Assembly (NCBI RefSeq): GCF_903819215.1
Contig: NZ_CAIJCT010000010.1
Source of the DNA: Aedoeadaptatus coxii
Lineage (GTDB): Bacteria > Bacillota > Clostridia > Tissierellales > Peptoniphilaceae
Direction: 5' to 3' (one strand)
DNA length: 64,000 bases
The position numbers and the translations under genes are program-made. Below are positions 34,725-44,100 of this stretch, piece by piece. The notes below the pieces were generated by a model. That model made no database searches. It had not been told where the DNA came from and saw only the letters and a list, made by a program, of their open reading frames with translations. Every line of letters starts with the position of its first letter. Position 1 is the stretch's first letter.

Positions 34725-37700
34725 TTTTTGGGAACGAGCTAAATTATGGGATCGCTATAAAATTTTTACGGCGGTCGTGGCCTTTCTATTAGTGGCACTT
34801 CTTCTTCAACTTTTCCGCATTACGATTATTGAAGGCGGAAAATTTAGAAAACTTGCCGACGAACGCAGGGTAAAGGACATCGCCATTACCGCCCAAAGGG
34901 GGAAAATCCGCGATCGTAACGGCGTCGTATTGGCGGGGAATCGCCCTGTTTTTGCCGTGCAATTGCGTAAAGACGAAGTGGATCAATTTGACAACAAGGA
35001 GCGCAACCATGCCTATTTGCTCTTAAGTCGTTTTCTCGAAGAGGACGGAGCCGATTACATGGTGTCCAACCCCATCGTTTTAAATGGCTTTATTTTTAGA
35101 AACATGGACGATTACAAGGGGAATGCCACGCCGAAATCCCTCGTCATCGATGCGCTAATGAAAGGCGACAATCTCGATAAGTTCTTATCTGCCAAGTGGG
35201 AAAAACCTTATAGGGGACACTACGATTACTCCATTTTAAAACGTCTTGTCAATCGAAAGTTTTTCAAAGATAGCGGCATGGTTTATACCGGTGGCCGCGT
35301 CATTTACGAAGATGAAGAAAAAAGCAGGGTATTTAAGGAGCTGAATTCTCTTTCTAAAACCTCGACGGCCATGGAAGATTTAAAGACCATCTTAACGGAA
35401 CAGCCCATGTACCTGGACGAAATTTTAAATCATCCCATTGGAAGAGAGCTGGCATATGGCATCGTAGGCGACGAATTACCTGAGGTGGCCTTGCGTTCCT
35501 ATGGAAACAGCTATTACGATGGCTTTATCGCCGATAAGGCGAAATTAATGAAAATTTCTAGCGATATCACCTGGTCGTCATCGGCGGCGAAGGATTTAGG
35601 TTCTATACTTTTGAAGTCGAAACCGGAAGAATTTTTTGCTCATGATGACGATATGTTAAAAGAAGCGGTTGCATTTGCAAAATCGAAGAAGGTCGATGTA
35701 AAAGCAGAGACGATCGATGGCAAACTTACCGTCGTCGACAGTAAAAAAAATCCGGCAATGAAACATCTCGTCGGTTGTGTGCTTTCCAAGAAAAATCGCA
35801 GTGCATTTATACTGGAAGATGATGTTGCCAAAAAGGTGCAATCGTATTTAATCGACGAGGGCATTGCGACGGGCATTTCGGTAAGTGGTGAAAAACCTGC
35901 CTACACCCAATTAAACAACGCCTTGGATCTTGCTAAGCGCGTGGGGCTTAAAGAGGCCTCGTCCTCTGAAGACATCGTGAAAGGACAAATCAAGCGTTTA
36001 AAAATCGATCCTAAACTCAGCCCCTATGAAGTTTTCGGCATCGTTAATGTCTACGATTCCATTGCGAGCCAAGGAAGCTATGCTTACATCCCTATTAATT
36101 ACGCCTATGAAATTCAAGACGATACGGTGGCGAAAATTGAAGAAGTCCTTAGTAACAAGGGCGGAATTCATATTTCAGTAGAGCCTATTCGCTATTATCC
36201 CGACGGAAATTTAGCGAGCCACGTCATGGGTTATATCGGCCCCATCGCTCAAGATAAAGAAATCGAGCATTATGTAAAAAAACTGGGCTACGACCAAAAC
36301 GATCTCATCGGCAAGACCGGAATCGAGCAGGTTTTTGAAGAACGATTAAAGGGAAAAGACGGAAGACGCAGGGTTACGGTGGATTCGTCAGGCAACACCA
36401 CCGACACGGTTTCTGAAATTAAGCCCGTAGCCGGTGGGGATGTACGGCTTTCCATCGACGTGGAGCTTCAGCGGAAAGCGGAAGAAAGTTTGGCTACGGT
36501 GCTGAAGCAAATTCGTACCGGTGAGCCCTATCAATCCCCTTGGGGACATTATAATTATTTGACGAGCCGCAACAAGGGAACGACCTTTAAAAACGCATTA
36601 AGCGGTGCGGTTGTCGTAACCGATGTACACACAGGAGAAGTGTTGGCCTTGGCCAATTATCCATCTTATGATCCGAATATGTTTGCCAAAGGCATTACGC
36701 CCTCGGTCTGGGAAAGTTTAAAGCCGAAAGAAGAAGACAATCAGTTGGCACCTCGTCCCCTTTACAATATTGCTACTCAATCGGCTATTCAGCCGGGTAG
36801 TATTTTTAAAATGGTCACGGCATCGGCAGCCCTTGAGAAAGGCCTGAACCCCGATATGGCTATTCAGGACGGGGGATATGTGGAAGTCGGAAAGCAGGTT
36901 TTCGGCTGCTGGCTTTGGAATCAAAGCCGCCAAGTACACGGAGCCGAAACGTTGGCTTACGCATTACGCGACTCCTGTAACTATTACTTCTATTCGCTGG
37001 GCCTCGGCGAAGATCAACGGGCCGGTAAAGACCTCGGCATTCAGGTATCGTCGAAAGATGTTGCAAACATGGCGAAGCGCTTCGGTTTGTCGGAGACCAC
37101 CGGTCTTGAAATTAAAATTCCGAAAGAATCGAAGGGTATTGTACCCGATCCCCAATCGAAGAACACGACCCTTAAAGCGCTATTGCGTCGCCACTTAAAA
37201 GAAAATGAAAAACTATACATGCCTACCATTCGTTCTGAAAAAGAGCGGAAGGAGATTATCGAAAAAATCGTGGCGTCGTTGGATGCAAAAAAGGCGATGA
37301 CCCGTGACGAAGTCTATAATTTCCTAAAAGATCTTCATGTAGAACCTGACGTCAAGGGAAAAGATCAACGGGTTCCCTTGGCCGATCTATTGAAATACAC
37401 TTATATCGATCAGGCGAAGTGGAGTATGGCCGATACGATGAACATCGTCATTGGACAGGGATCCAATGCTTATACACCGGTGGAAATTTGTCGTTACGCC
37501 ATGTCCCTAGCCAATGGCGGTAAACTCTATCCTTTGACGATTCTTCACGACGGCCCGAAGAAGAATAGAAAAGTAGAAGATGTAGGCTTGAAGCCGAAGT
37601 ATTATAAAGATATTCGCAAGGGGATGAAACTCGTCGCCTTGTCGGGAGTCAATGAAAGTCTGTTTAAGGATTTCCCAGTAGAAATTGCCATGAAGACGGG

Positions 37701-37941
37701 AAGTGCGGAACGGGCCGGGGCAAACCCCTATACGGGAGAAACCTACGATGCCTTTGCATGGCAAGTAGGTTATGCGCCGGCAGATAACCCTGAGATCGCC
37801 GTATCCATCGTCTTATTCCAAGGCGGTAACGGAGGTAACTGCGGCCCGATTATGCAGCAAATTATGGCCCAATATTTCGGATTCTATAATGAAGTAAAAG
37901 ATGAAACCCTCCCCATGGAAACGGGGTTGGATACGGAATAA
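34717..37941 (+). CDS. mrdA: Penicillin-binding protein 2 (elongasome transpeptidase), enlarged
   Basis: Class B PBP of 1074 residues, well above the ~600-700 usual. One N-terminal membrane helix is followed by a dimerisation domain start (QRGKIRDRNGVVLAGN). A large extra region (~100-450) precedes a transpeptidase domain with Ser695-xx-Lys698 (SIFK), SCN at 753-755 and KTG at 993-995, so catalysis looks intact. Another insert, rich in Lys/Glu, lies between SxN and KTG. ATG 34717 fits the AAGGG site, with ATG 34711 as alternative. It makes peripheral wall cross-links with MreCD and a SEDS partner (rodA not in the window). Confidence 0.9.
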   Translation: MRNFWERAKLWDRYKIFTAVVAFLLVALLLQLFRITIIEGGKFRKLADERRVKDIAITAQRGKIRDRNGVVLAGNRPVFAVQLRKDEVDQFDNKERNHAYLLLSRFLEEDGADYMVSNPIVLNGFIFRNMDDYKGNATPKSLVIDALMKGDNLDKFLSAKWEKPYRGHYDYSILKRLVNRKFFKDSGMVYTGGRVIYEDEEKSRVFKELNSLSKTSTAMEDLKTILTEQPMYLDEILNHPIGRELAYGIVGDELPEVALRSYGNSYYDGFIADKAKLMKISSDITWSSSAAKDLGSILLKSKPEEFFAHDDDMLKEAVAFAKSKKVDVKAETIDGKLTVVDSKKNPAMKHLVGCVLSKKNRSAFILEDDVAKKVQSYLIDEGIATGISVSGEKPAYTQLNNALDLAKRVGLKEASSSEDIVKGQIKRLKIDPKLSPYEVFGIVNVYDSIASQGSYAYIPINYAYEIQDDTVAKIEEVLSNKGGIHISVEPIRYYPDGNLASHVMGYIGPIAQDKEIEHYVKKLGYDQNDLIGKTGIEQVFEERLKGKDGRRRVTVDSSGNTTDTVSEIKPVAGGDVRLSIDVELQRKAEESLATVLKQIRTGEPYQSPWGHYNYLTSRNKGTTFKNALSGAVVVTDVHTGEVLALANYPSYDPNMFAKGITPSVWESLKPKEEDNQLAPRPLYNIATQSAIQPGSIFKMVTASAALEKGLNPDMAIQDGGYVEVGKQVFGCWLWNQSRQVHGAETLAYALRDSCNYYFYSLGLGEDQRAGKDLGIQVSSKDVANMAKRFGLSETTGLEIKIPKESKGIVPDPQSKNTTLKALLRRHLKENEKLYMPTIRSEKERKEIIEKIVASLDAKKAMTRDEVYNFLKDLHVEPDVKGKDQRVPLADLLKYTYIDQAKWSMADTMNIVIGQGSNAYTPVEICRYAMSLANGGKLYPLTILHDGPKKNRKVEDVGLKPKYYKDIRKGMKLVALSGVNESLFKDFPVEIAMKTGSAERAGANPYTGETYDAFAWQVGYAPADNPEIAVSIVLFQGGNGGNCGPIMQQIMAQYFGFYNEVKDETLPMETGLDTE

Positions 37942-37972
37942 GAGTAAAGAAGGATAACAGAAAGGAGATGTT

Positions 37973-39826
37973 ATGATTAAAGGGAGTCAACTGGAAAAAT
38001 GTCTGAAGAAAGTTGAAAAGCCCGCCCGTTACATTGGCGGCGAATTAAACAGCATTCAAAAAGATGACCCGACCTTGCGTTTTGCTTTCTGTTTTCCGGA
38101 CGTTTATGAAGTAGGCATGAGTCATTTAGGCATGCACATACTTTATTTCGCCATGAACTCTACGGAATATGCATGTGAACGCGTCTTTGCCCCTTGGCCG
38201 GATATGATGGAGGAAATGAAGCGCGAGGGCATCCCCCTATACAGCCTGGAGACCAAGACGCCCCTTTCGGAATTCGATGTGGTAGGCTTTACGCTACAAT
38301 ATGAAATGAGCTACACGAACATTTTGTACATGCTCGATCTTGGCGGCATTCCCATTTTGGCAAAAGATCGCGGTGAGGAAGATCCCATCGTCGTAGCAGG
38401 CGGTCCTTGCGCCACAACGCCGGAACCTCTCGCCGATTTTATCGATTGCTTCTTAATCGGCGAAGGAGAAGCGCTCAATATAAAAGTATTGGACTTATTA
38501 AAAGAAGGGCGCGAAAAGGGACTTACGAGAGAGGAATGTTTGAAGACCCTCGCCACCTTAGAAGGCGTTTATGTTCCTTCTTTTTATGAAGTGACCTATA
38601 ACGAAGAAGGGCTTATCGCTTCCCATCGCCCAATAGTGAAAGAGGCGAAGGACATCATCAAGCGCGTGCGCATTCACGACATGAACGAGGTATTTCAATT
38701 GGATCGTCAAATCGTTCCCTTTTTAGAAACGGTACACGATCGTGCGGTTCTCGAATTATTTAGAGGTTGCACCCAAGGCTGCCGTTTTTGCCAGGCGGGA
38801 ATGATGTATCGGCCTATTCGCGAAAAAAATGTGGATACTTTACTGGAAAGAGCTTCGTCTATTTTAAAAAATACGGGATACGACGAAATTTCCCTAACCA
38901 GTTTATCTTCCTGCGATTACACCCAGCTCATGCCTCTCGTGGAAAAGCTTACGGATCGCTATGAAAATGAAAATATAGGCATCAGCCTTCCATCTCTACG
39001 CCTGGACAGCTTTATCGTCGACGTTCTCAGAGAGATCGAGAAAGTGCGCAAAAGCGGCCTTACCTTCGCTCCCGAAGCAGGCAGTCAACGGATGCGCGAT
39101 GTAATCAATAAAAATGTGACGGAAGAAGATTTAATGCGCGTCGTGCGTTCCGTTTTCGACGAAGGTTGGAGTCGCATTAAACTTTACTTTATGATCGGCT
39201 TGCCGGGCGAAACCATGGAAGATGTTTTAGGCATCGCCCACTTGGCTTATAAGGTAAAAAATGAATTTTTCAGTCGTCCGAAAGAAGACATAAAGGGAAA
39301 TTTCCGTGTGACGGCATCGGCATCTTGCTTTGTGCCTAAAGGCTTTACGCCGTTTCAGTGGGTAGGCCAGGATACCCTTGAGGAATTCTTTGAAAAAATA
39401 CGCGGCGTAAAGGAAGTGGTCCGGGATCCAAAAGTTAAATTTCAGTACCACGAGCCTTATGTTTCTCGAATGGAAGCGGTCCTCGCAAGGGGAGATCGCC
39501 GCATCGGTAAACTGATATTAAAGGCTTACGAAAAAGGCCAAATTTTCGACGGATGGAGCGAATTTTTCCATTACGATCGCTGGGTCGAGGCCATGGAAGA
39601 AGCGGGAATCGACGGAGATTTCTACGCCAATCGCCGGAGAGATCGCGACGAAATACTTCCATGGGATTTTATCGACATCGGCGTGAAAAAAGAATATCTC
39701 TGGAAAGAATTTGAAAAATCAAAAGTTGGAGATACGACGAAAGATTGCCGCAAGGGATGTAATCGTTGCGGCATAGAAAATTGCGAAATGTGGGGTGTCT
39801 TCAATGGAACTAAGACTGGCATTTAA
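37973..39826 (+). CDS. B12-binding/radical SAM protein, TIGR03960 family
   Basis: Protein of 617 residues. The N-terminal ~200 residues form a B12-binding-like domain. The radical SAM core has CxxxCxxC at Cys266, Cys270 and Cys273 (GCTQGCRFCQAG), and a C-terminal extension ends with a cysteine-rich CRKGCNRCGIENC. Function unproven. In many bacteria it is paired with the DUF2344 protein encoded next (overlap of 23 bases) and lies upstream of an RNase E/G gene and rplU, exactly as here. A role in tRNA or rRNA modification has been suggested on this basis only. Confidence 0.9.
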   Translation: MIKGSQLEKCLKKVEKPARYIGGELNSIQKDDPTLRFAFCFPDVYEVGMSHLGMHILYFAMNSTEYACERVFAPWPDMMEEMKREGIPLYSLETKTPLSEFDVVGFTLQYEMSYTNILYMLDLGGIPILAKDRGEEDPIVVAGGPCATTPEPLADFIDCFLIGEGEALNIKVLDLLKEGREKGLTREECLKTLATLEGVYVPSFYEVTYNEEGLIASHRPIVKEAKDIIKRVRIHDMNEVFQLDRQIVPFLETVHDRAVLELFRGCTQGCRFCQAGMMYRPIREKNVDTLLERASSILKNTGYDEISLTSLSSCDYTQLMPLVEKLTDRYENENIGISLPSLRLDSFIVDVLREIEKVRKSGLTFAPEAGSQRMRDVINKNVTEEDLMRVVRSVFDEGWSRIKLYFMIGLPGETMEDVLGIAHLAYKVKNEFFSRPKEDIKGNFRVTASASCFVPKGFTPFQWVGQDTLEEFFEKIRGVKEVVRDPKVKFQYHEPYVSRMEAVLARGDRRIGKLILKAYEKGQIFDGWSEFFHYDRWVEAMEEAGIDGDFYANRRRDRDEILPWDFIDIGVKKEYLWKEFEKSKVGDTTKDCRKGCNRCGIENCEMWGVFNGTKTGI

Positions 39827-40487
39827 AAAAATGGGAATGATCAAGTTCATTTCCCATTTGGATACTCTACGCGTCTTTACTCGCGCCATTCAACGGGCGG
39901 AAATCCCAGTATTATGGTCAGAAGGATTTAATCCACACCAAAAACTTTCCATCGCCCAACCTTTAAGCGTAGGAATGGAAAGCGAATTTGAAGTAATGGA
40001 TCTGGAAGTGGAAGACGACTATCCTTTTGAGGAATTGAAAGATGCTTTGAATCGCGAGTTGCCCCGAGGGTTGGAGATCATGGAAGTGACGCCCGATTTC
40101 GACAAGCAATCTGTTTTTGAACGCATTAAAAAGACGGAATACCGAATGTTCTTTCCTGAAGAATTTTATCCCGATCGAAAGCATTTAGAAGCCATTATCG
40201 ACGACGCCATGAAGCGAGAAGAAATTCTCGTGAAGCGGCGTAAGAAAAAGGGGCGCAAGCGGATTATTGTGGACGAAGATATTAAGCCGGGCATCTTATC
40301 CTTGAATTGGAAGGATGAAGAGGAGGGTTATGGCCTTTATGCCACCCTTCGAGCCGGTAGTGAAGGAAATCTCAGGCCGGATCGATTACTCGCAGGCCTT
40401 TTTGAATCGACGGATGTAGATGTGGATTTTATTCAAATTAGGAGACTGCGAAGCTGGGACGGTGACGATTTTGAAGTACAACTCTAG
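39804..40487 (+). CDS. TIGR03936/DUF2344 family radical-SAM partner protein
   Basis: Protein of 227 residues, start MELRLAFKKMGMIKFISHLD and then SEGFNPHQKLSIAQPLSVG, the family hallmark. It overlaps both the radical SAM gene and the RNase gene. ATG 39804 is preferred over the GTG at 39795. It presumably binds the same RNA or substrate as its neighbour. Biochemical activity unknown. Confidence 0.88.
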   Translation: MELRLAFKKMGMIKFISHLDTLRVFTRAIQRAEIPVLWSEGFNPHQKLSIAQPLSVGMESEFEVMDLEVEDDYPFEELKDALNRELPRGLEIMEVTPDFDKQSVFERIKKTEYRMFFPEEFYPDRKHLEAIIDDAMKREEILVKRRKKKGRKRIIVDEDIKPGILSLNWKDEEEGYGLYATLRAGSEGNLRPDRLLAGLFESTDVDVDFIQIRRLRSWDGDDFEVQL

Positions 40488-41652
40488 GGACTATCTCTTT
40501 ATCGACGGAGAAGCACCGTGTCTCATCGGGCTCATTCAAGGCGATGAAATAACGGCGGTCCACTTACTTTCAAAAGATTCACAAGTGGGCAATATTTACA
40601 GAGGTTATGTTAAAAACGTCCTGCCCGCTATGGACTGCGCTTTCGTCGATTTCGGCCACAGGGACACGGGCTATTTGCCCATGAAAAACATCTACCCTAA
40701 AGAGTATCGAGAAAAAATAAAAGGCGGCGACACGGTGATCGTCGAGGTAAAGAAAATGCCCCTTCGTGAAAAACGGGCGGTGTTAAGTTTAGATTATTCC
40801 CTGAGAGGAGAATATTTGGTGCTCTTGCCGGAAAGCCGCGGCGTGCGTTTATCGAAAAAAATCGACGACGAATCCATTCGTACTTCCTTAAAAGAATGGG
40901 CGAAGTCCCTTCCATGGGATAGAGGTATGATTATTCGAACAGAAGCCGCCATTTGCGACAGAAGCCACTTAGATCGCGAGTTTTCTTATCTCTACGCTAT
41001 TTACGACGCCATCGAAAAAAGCAGACAATTTTTACCGCCGACCAAGTTGTTGCGAACGCAGGATCATGGTTTGGATATTCTTTCCAAGTATGGGGATCTT
41101 CCGGTGGTAATCAACGATAAGCGGTTTAAAGAACGTATCGGCGAGGATCGAAACATTATCGTAGATCCTTCCTTCAGCATTCGTTCCATGGCGAAATGGC
41201 GCAGCAAATTTAATGCCATTTTTTCAAAAACCGTAGCACTGCCGAGCGGAGGAAACATTGTAATTAATACGGCGGAAGCGTGTCAGGTCATCGACGTTAA
41301 TAGCGGATCGGTTAAAAAGAGCGGCTCCTTTAGCGATATGCGCCGCCGATTAAATAGAGAAGCGGCGGAGATGCTCGTAAAACATATTAAGCTTCGCAAT
41401 TTAAGCGGAATGATCGTCGTGGATTTTGTTCATGGAATGGACGAAGGCGAGCGAAAAGATATTACATCGCTGATTGAAGAAGGTTTAAAAGACGACATGG
41501 TCATTACGACGGTCTTCGGTTTTACCGCCATGGGATTGTTTGAAATTGCCCGTCAACGCAGAGATCTTCGTTTTGAAGAACAATACGAACTCGCGAAACG
41601 TCATCATCAAGAGGCGTTAAAAGAGAAAATAAAAAGAGAGAATAGTTTGTAA
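40462..41652 (+). CDS. Ribonuclease E/G family protein
   Basis: Endoribonuclease of 396 residues. An S1 RNA-binding domain (GNIYRGYVKNVLPAMDCAF) leads into the catalytic core with both metal-binding aspartates, Asp278 (VIDVNSG) and Asp321 (VVDFVHG). It is shorter than RNase G (~489) because the zinc-link and small domain at the C-terminus are missing, which may affect tetramer formation. The start is not certain: GTG 40462 inside the previous gene is used, TTG 40471 is possible. It probably acts in rRNA maturation or mRNA decay. Confidence 0.87.
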   Translation: MTILKYNSRDYLFIDGEAPCLIGLIQGDEITAVHLLSKDSQVGNIYRGYVKNVLPAMDCAFVDFGHRDTGYLPMKNIYPKEYREKIKGGDTVIVEVKKMPLREKRAVLSLDYSLRGEYLVLLPESRGVRLSKKIDDESIRTSLKEWAKSLPWDRGMIIRTEAAICDRSHLDREFSYLYAIYDAIEKSRQFLPPTKLLRTQDHGLDILSKYGDLPVVINDKRFKERIGEDRNIIVDPSFSIRSMAKWRSKFNAIFSKTVALPSGGNIVINTAEACQVIDVNSGSVKKSGSFSDMRRRLNREAAEMLVKHIKLRNLSGMIVVDFVHGMDEGERKDITSLIEEGLKDDMVITTVFGFTAMGLFEIARQRRDLRFEEQYELAKRHHQEALKEKIKRENSL

Positions 41653-41654
41653 TT

Positions 41655-41752
41655 TCGGGCGAGCTATGGTATTATACTTGAATGTAACCGCACTTAATGG
41701 GTTTTAAGATGATCACCTATTGGGGCGAGTCTTGTAAAGAGGAGGTGCTACT
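41655..41752 (+). promoter_or_regulatory. Ribosomal protein L21 leader RNA
   Basis: The ~90 bases before rplU contain a TATTATACT promoter box near 41672. They also hold a structured stretch (CCGCACTTAATGGG then CACCTATTGGGG, followed by GGCGAGTCTTGT) ending at the AGGAGG site. This position and pattern match the L21 autoregulatory leader of Firmicutes. The assignment was made by eye, and a covariance search was not possible. Confidence 0.6.
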
Positions 41753-42061
41753 ATGTATGCTGTAATCGAAACCGGCGGCAAGCAATATACCGTTCAAGAG
41801 GGAGACCTCGTAAAGGTAGAAAAGCTCGACGCTAACGAAGGAGATGCTGTCACTTTTGACAAGGTTCTTCTCGTCGCTCGTGATGGCGAAATCAACGTTG
41901 GAAAGCCCTACGTTAACGATGCTAAAGTTGAAGCTAAAGTTTTAAAACAAGCGAAAGCTAAAAAAGTCATCGTTTATAAGTTTAAGGCTAAGAAAAACGA
42001 ACGTAAGAAAAAAGGCCATCGTCAACCGTATACACTCGTAGAAATCGGTAAATTGGCGTAA
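41753..42061 (+). CDS. rplU: 50S ribosomal protein L21
   Basis: Ribosomal protein of 102 residues, normal length. It begins MYAVIETGGKQYTVQEGD and has the RNA-binding KKNERKKKGHRQPYT near the C-terminus. First gene of rplU-prp-rpmA, with its stop overlapping the prp start. Confidence 0.98.
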   Translation: MYAVIETGGKQYTVQEGDLVKVEKLDANEGDAVTFDKVLLVARDGEINVGKPYVNDAKVEAKVLKQAKAKKVIVYKFKAKKNERKKKGHRQPYTLVEIGKLA

Positions 42062-42390
42062 TGACGGAGATTACGATCTTTGTTCATAATAAAGCTTATG
42101 TAGGCTTTATAGCCAATCAACATGCAGGTGAAGGAGATCCTATAGGCGAAATGGTCTGTCACGGCGTTTCAGCTTTAACTTTAACCTGTGCCATGTCCTT
42201 GAGTCAGATAGCGACTATTTCGGAAGAGGAAATGTCGGCGGAACAGGCGGAAGCTTATTTAAGTCTTCGCATTCCATACGACCGCGTCGATGAAACGACG
42301 GAAATTCTCTTTCGTTCTATGATCGTCGGACTTAGGGCTATCGAAAGTGAATACGATCAATATTTAAAAATAGAGACTCAGGAGGTTTAG
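42061..42390 (+). CDS. prp: Ribosomal-processing cysteine protease Prp
   Basis: Cysteine protease of 109 residues that removes the N-terminal extension of L27. The catalytic pair is visible as GHxD-like MVCHGVSALT (His and the following Cys in LTCAM). It lies between rplU and rpmA, as in Staphylococcus and other Firmicutes. The neighbouring L27 carries the matching cleavage site. Confidence 0.93.
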   Translation: MTEITIFVHNKAYVGFIANQHAGEGDPIGEMVCHGVSALTLTCAMSLSQIATISEEEMSAEQAEAYLSLRIPYDRVDETTEILFRSMIVGLRAIESEYDQYLKIETQEV

Positions 42391-42681
42391 ATGATACTGT
42401 TTACACTCGAACTCTTCTCTTCTAAGAAAGGGATGGGTAGTTCTAAAAACGGTCGCGACTCCGAATCCAAACGTCTCGGCGTCAAGAAGGGTGACGGTCA
42501 ACATGTACTTGCCGGCAACATTCTCGTACGTCAAAGAGGCACCAAGATTCATCCTGGGGTAAACGTAGGTATCGGTAGCGACGACACACTCTTTGCTAAA
42601 GCCGATGGACGCGTTTCCTTTGAAAATCGCGGCAGAAACAAAAAAGTTGTTAATGTAGTTCCATTTGAAGAATTAGCATAA
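42391..42681 (+). CDS. rpmA: 50S ribosomal protein L27 (with Prp-cleaved N-terminal extension)
   Basis: Ribosomal protein of 96 residues. The extension MILFTLELF is followed by SSKKGMGSSKNGRDS. The cleavage site of the F-(A/S)-x-KKG type is directly comparable to that processed by Prp in S. aureus. Cleavage exposes the short N-terminal tail that reaches the peptidyl-transferase centre. It ends the operon at a terminator. Confidence 0.97.
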   Translation: MILFTLELFSSKKGMGSSKNGRDSESKRLGVKKGDGQHVLAGNILVRQRGTKIHPGVNVGIGSDDTLFAKADGRVSFENRGRNKKVVNVVPFEELA

Positions 42682-42691
42682 TATACATGAT

Positions 42692-42727
42692 TTAAAACCG
42701 CAGAGGAATCTGCGGTTTATTTTTTCT
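42692..42727 (+). terminator. Intrinsic terminator after rpmA
   Basis: AAACCGCAG, loop AGGAAT, CTGCGGTTT, then ATTTTTT. Confidence 0.85.
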
Positions 42728-42749
42728 TTTATATTCTTAAATAAATATT

Positions 42750-42799
42750 AGACAGAGCTTTTCATTGAGCCGTTGTCTAAAATGGCTCTGTGATATAAT
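42750..42799 (+). promoter_or_regulatory. Promoter of the obg operon overlapped by inverted repeats
   Basis: TATAAT (42794-42799) with TTGTCT (42773-42778), spacer 15. Two nested inverted repeats cover it: AGACA (42750-42754) with TGTCT (42774-42778), and ACAGAGC (42752-42758) with GCTCTGT (42785-42791). This could be an operator or chance. Confidence 0.5.
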
Positions 42800-42821
42800 A
42801 TGAAACCAATGGGGGTGGAAA

Positions 42822-44093
42822 ATGTTTGTCGATATTTGCAATATTACGGTAGAAGCGGGAAAAGGCGGCGACGGTGCCGTCGCGTGGCGCCGTGAAAAAT
42901 ACGTACCGGCAGGCGGTCCGGCTGGTGGCGACGGCGGTCGCGGCGGAAGCGTCATTCTGGAAGCCGACAGCGGCCTCAGAACGCTAATGGATTTTCGCTA
43001 TAAGCGCGTTTACAAAGCGGAAAACGGCGAAAACGGCAGAAACAAAAAACAATTCGGCGCCGATGCCGACGACATTGTATTAAAAGTTCCGGTGGGAACA
43101 CTGGTAAGAGATGCCGCAAGCGAGAAAGTCATCGTCGATATGAAACATCCCGGCGAACGATTTGTCATTGCACAAGGCGGCGGTGGCGGAAAGGGTAATG
43201 CTCGCTTTACGACGAGCACCCGCCAAGCTCCGACTTTTTCTCAGCTCGGCTACAAAGGTCAGCGCCGGGAAATAACCTTGGAATTGAAACTCCTTGCCGA
43301 TGTCGGGCTCGTAGGCTTTCCCAATGTAGGGAAGTCCACCTTGCTTTCGGTTATTTCCAGTGCGCAACCGAAAATCGCAAACTATCAGTTTACGACCCTA
43401 ACGCCGAATTTAGGCGTGGTCTATTTGGGGCCGGGAGAAAGCTTTATCTGCGCCGATATTCCCGGTCTAATTGAAGGAGCCTCGGAAGGGGTAGGCCTTG
43501 GGCACGATTTTCTTCGCCATGTGGAACGCACCAGCGTTCTGATTCACGTCTTGGACGGCAGCGGCGATTTTTATCGCGATCCCATCGAAGACTTCGATAA
43601 AATTAACCGAGAACTTAAAGATTACAATGAGGCCTTGAGCGACAAACCTCAAGTTGTCTTTATAAACAAAATGGATCTTCCCGATGCCGTCGATCGAGAG
43701 CCGGAAATTCGCAAGGAGCTGGAATCCAGAGGGTACACCGTATTTTCCGGATCCGCCGCCACCACGAAGGACATTAAACCTTTACTTTACAAAGTCTATG
43801 AGATTCTCCAAACGGTGGAACCGGATTACGACAGTTTCGATTACGAATACTACGAGGAAGAAAAAGACACGACACCTGCCATTTCCGTTCGAAGGGAAAA
43901 TGGACGTTACATCGTCGACGGACCTTATATCGAGCGCCTTTTAGGCTCGACTTTCTTCGACGATCGCGATTCTCTGCGGTATTTCCAAGAGAATTTACGT
44001 AAAAACGGCGTTATCGATAAATTGACGGAACTTGGAATCCAAGAAGGTGAATCGGTCTTTATCGACGATTACGAATTTGAATTTTTTGAATAG
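42822..44093 (+). CDS. obg: GTPase Obg/CgtA
   Basis: Ribosome-associated GTPase of 423 residues for 50S assembly. The glycine-rich Obg fold (~1-158) is followed by a G domain with GFPNVGKS, DIPGLIEGA and NKMD, then an OCT domain (~345-423). First gene of a long operon: yhbY, nadD, yqeK, LCP, rsfS, ridA, comEA. Confidence 0.97.
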   Translation: MFVDICNITVEAGKGGDGAVAWRREKYVPAGGPAGGDGGRGGSVILEADSGLRTLMDFRYKRVYKAENGENGRNKKQFGADADDIVLKVPVGTLVRDAASEKVIVDMKHPGERFVIAQGGGGGKGNARFTTSTRQAPTFSQLGYKGQRREITLELKLLADVGLVGFPNVGKSTLLSVISSAQPKIANYQFTTLTPNLGVVYLGPGESFICADIPGLIEGASEGVGLGHDFLRHVERTSVLIHVLDGSGDFYRDPIEDFDKINRELKDYNEALSDKPQVVFINKMDLPDAVDREPEIRKELESRGYTVFSGSAATTKDIKPLLYKVYEILQTVEPDYDSFDYEYYEEEKDTTPAISVRRENGRYIVDGPYIERLLGSTFFDDRDSLRYFQENLRKNGVIDKLTELGIQEGESVFIDDYEFEFFE

Positions 44094-44100
44094 GAGTCAT

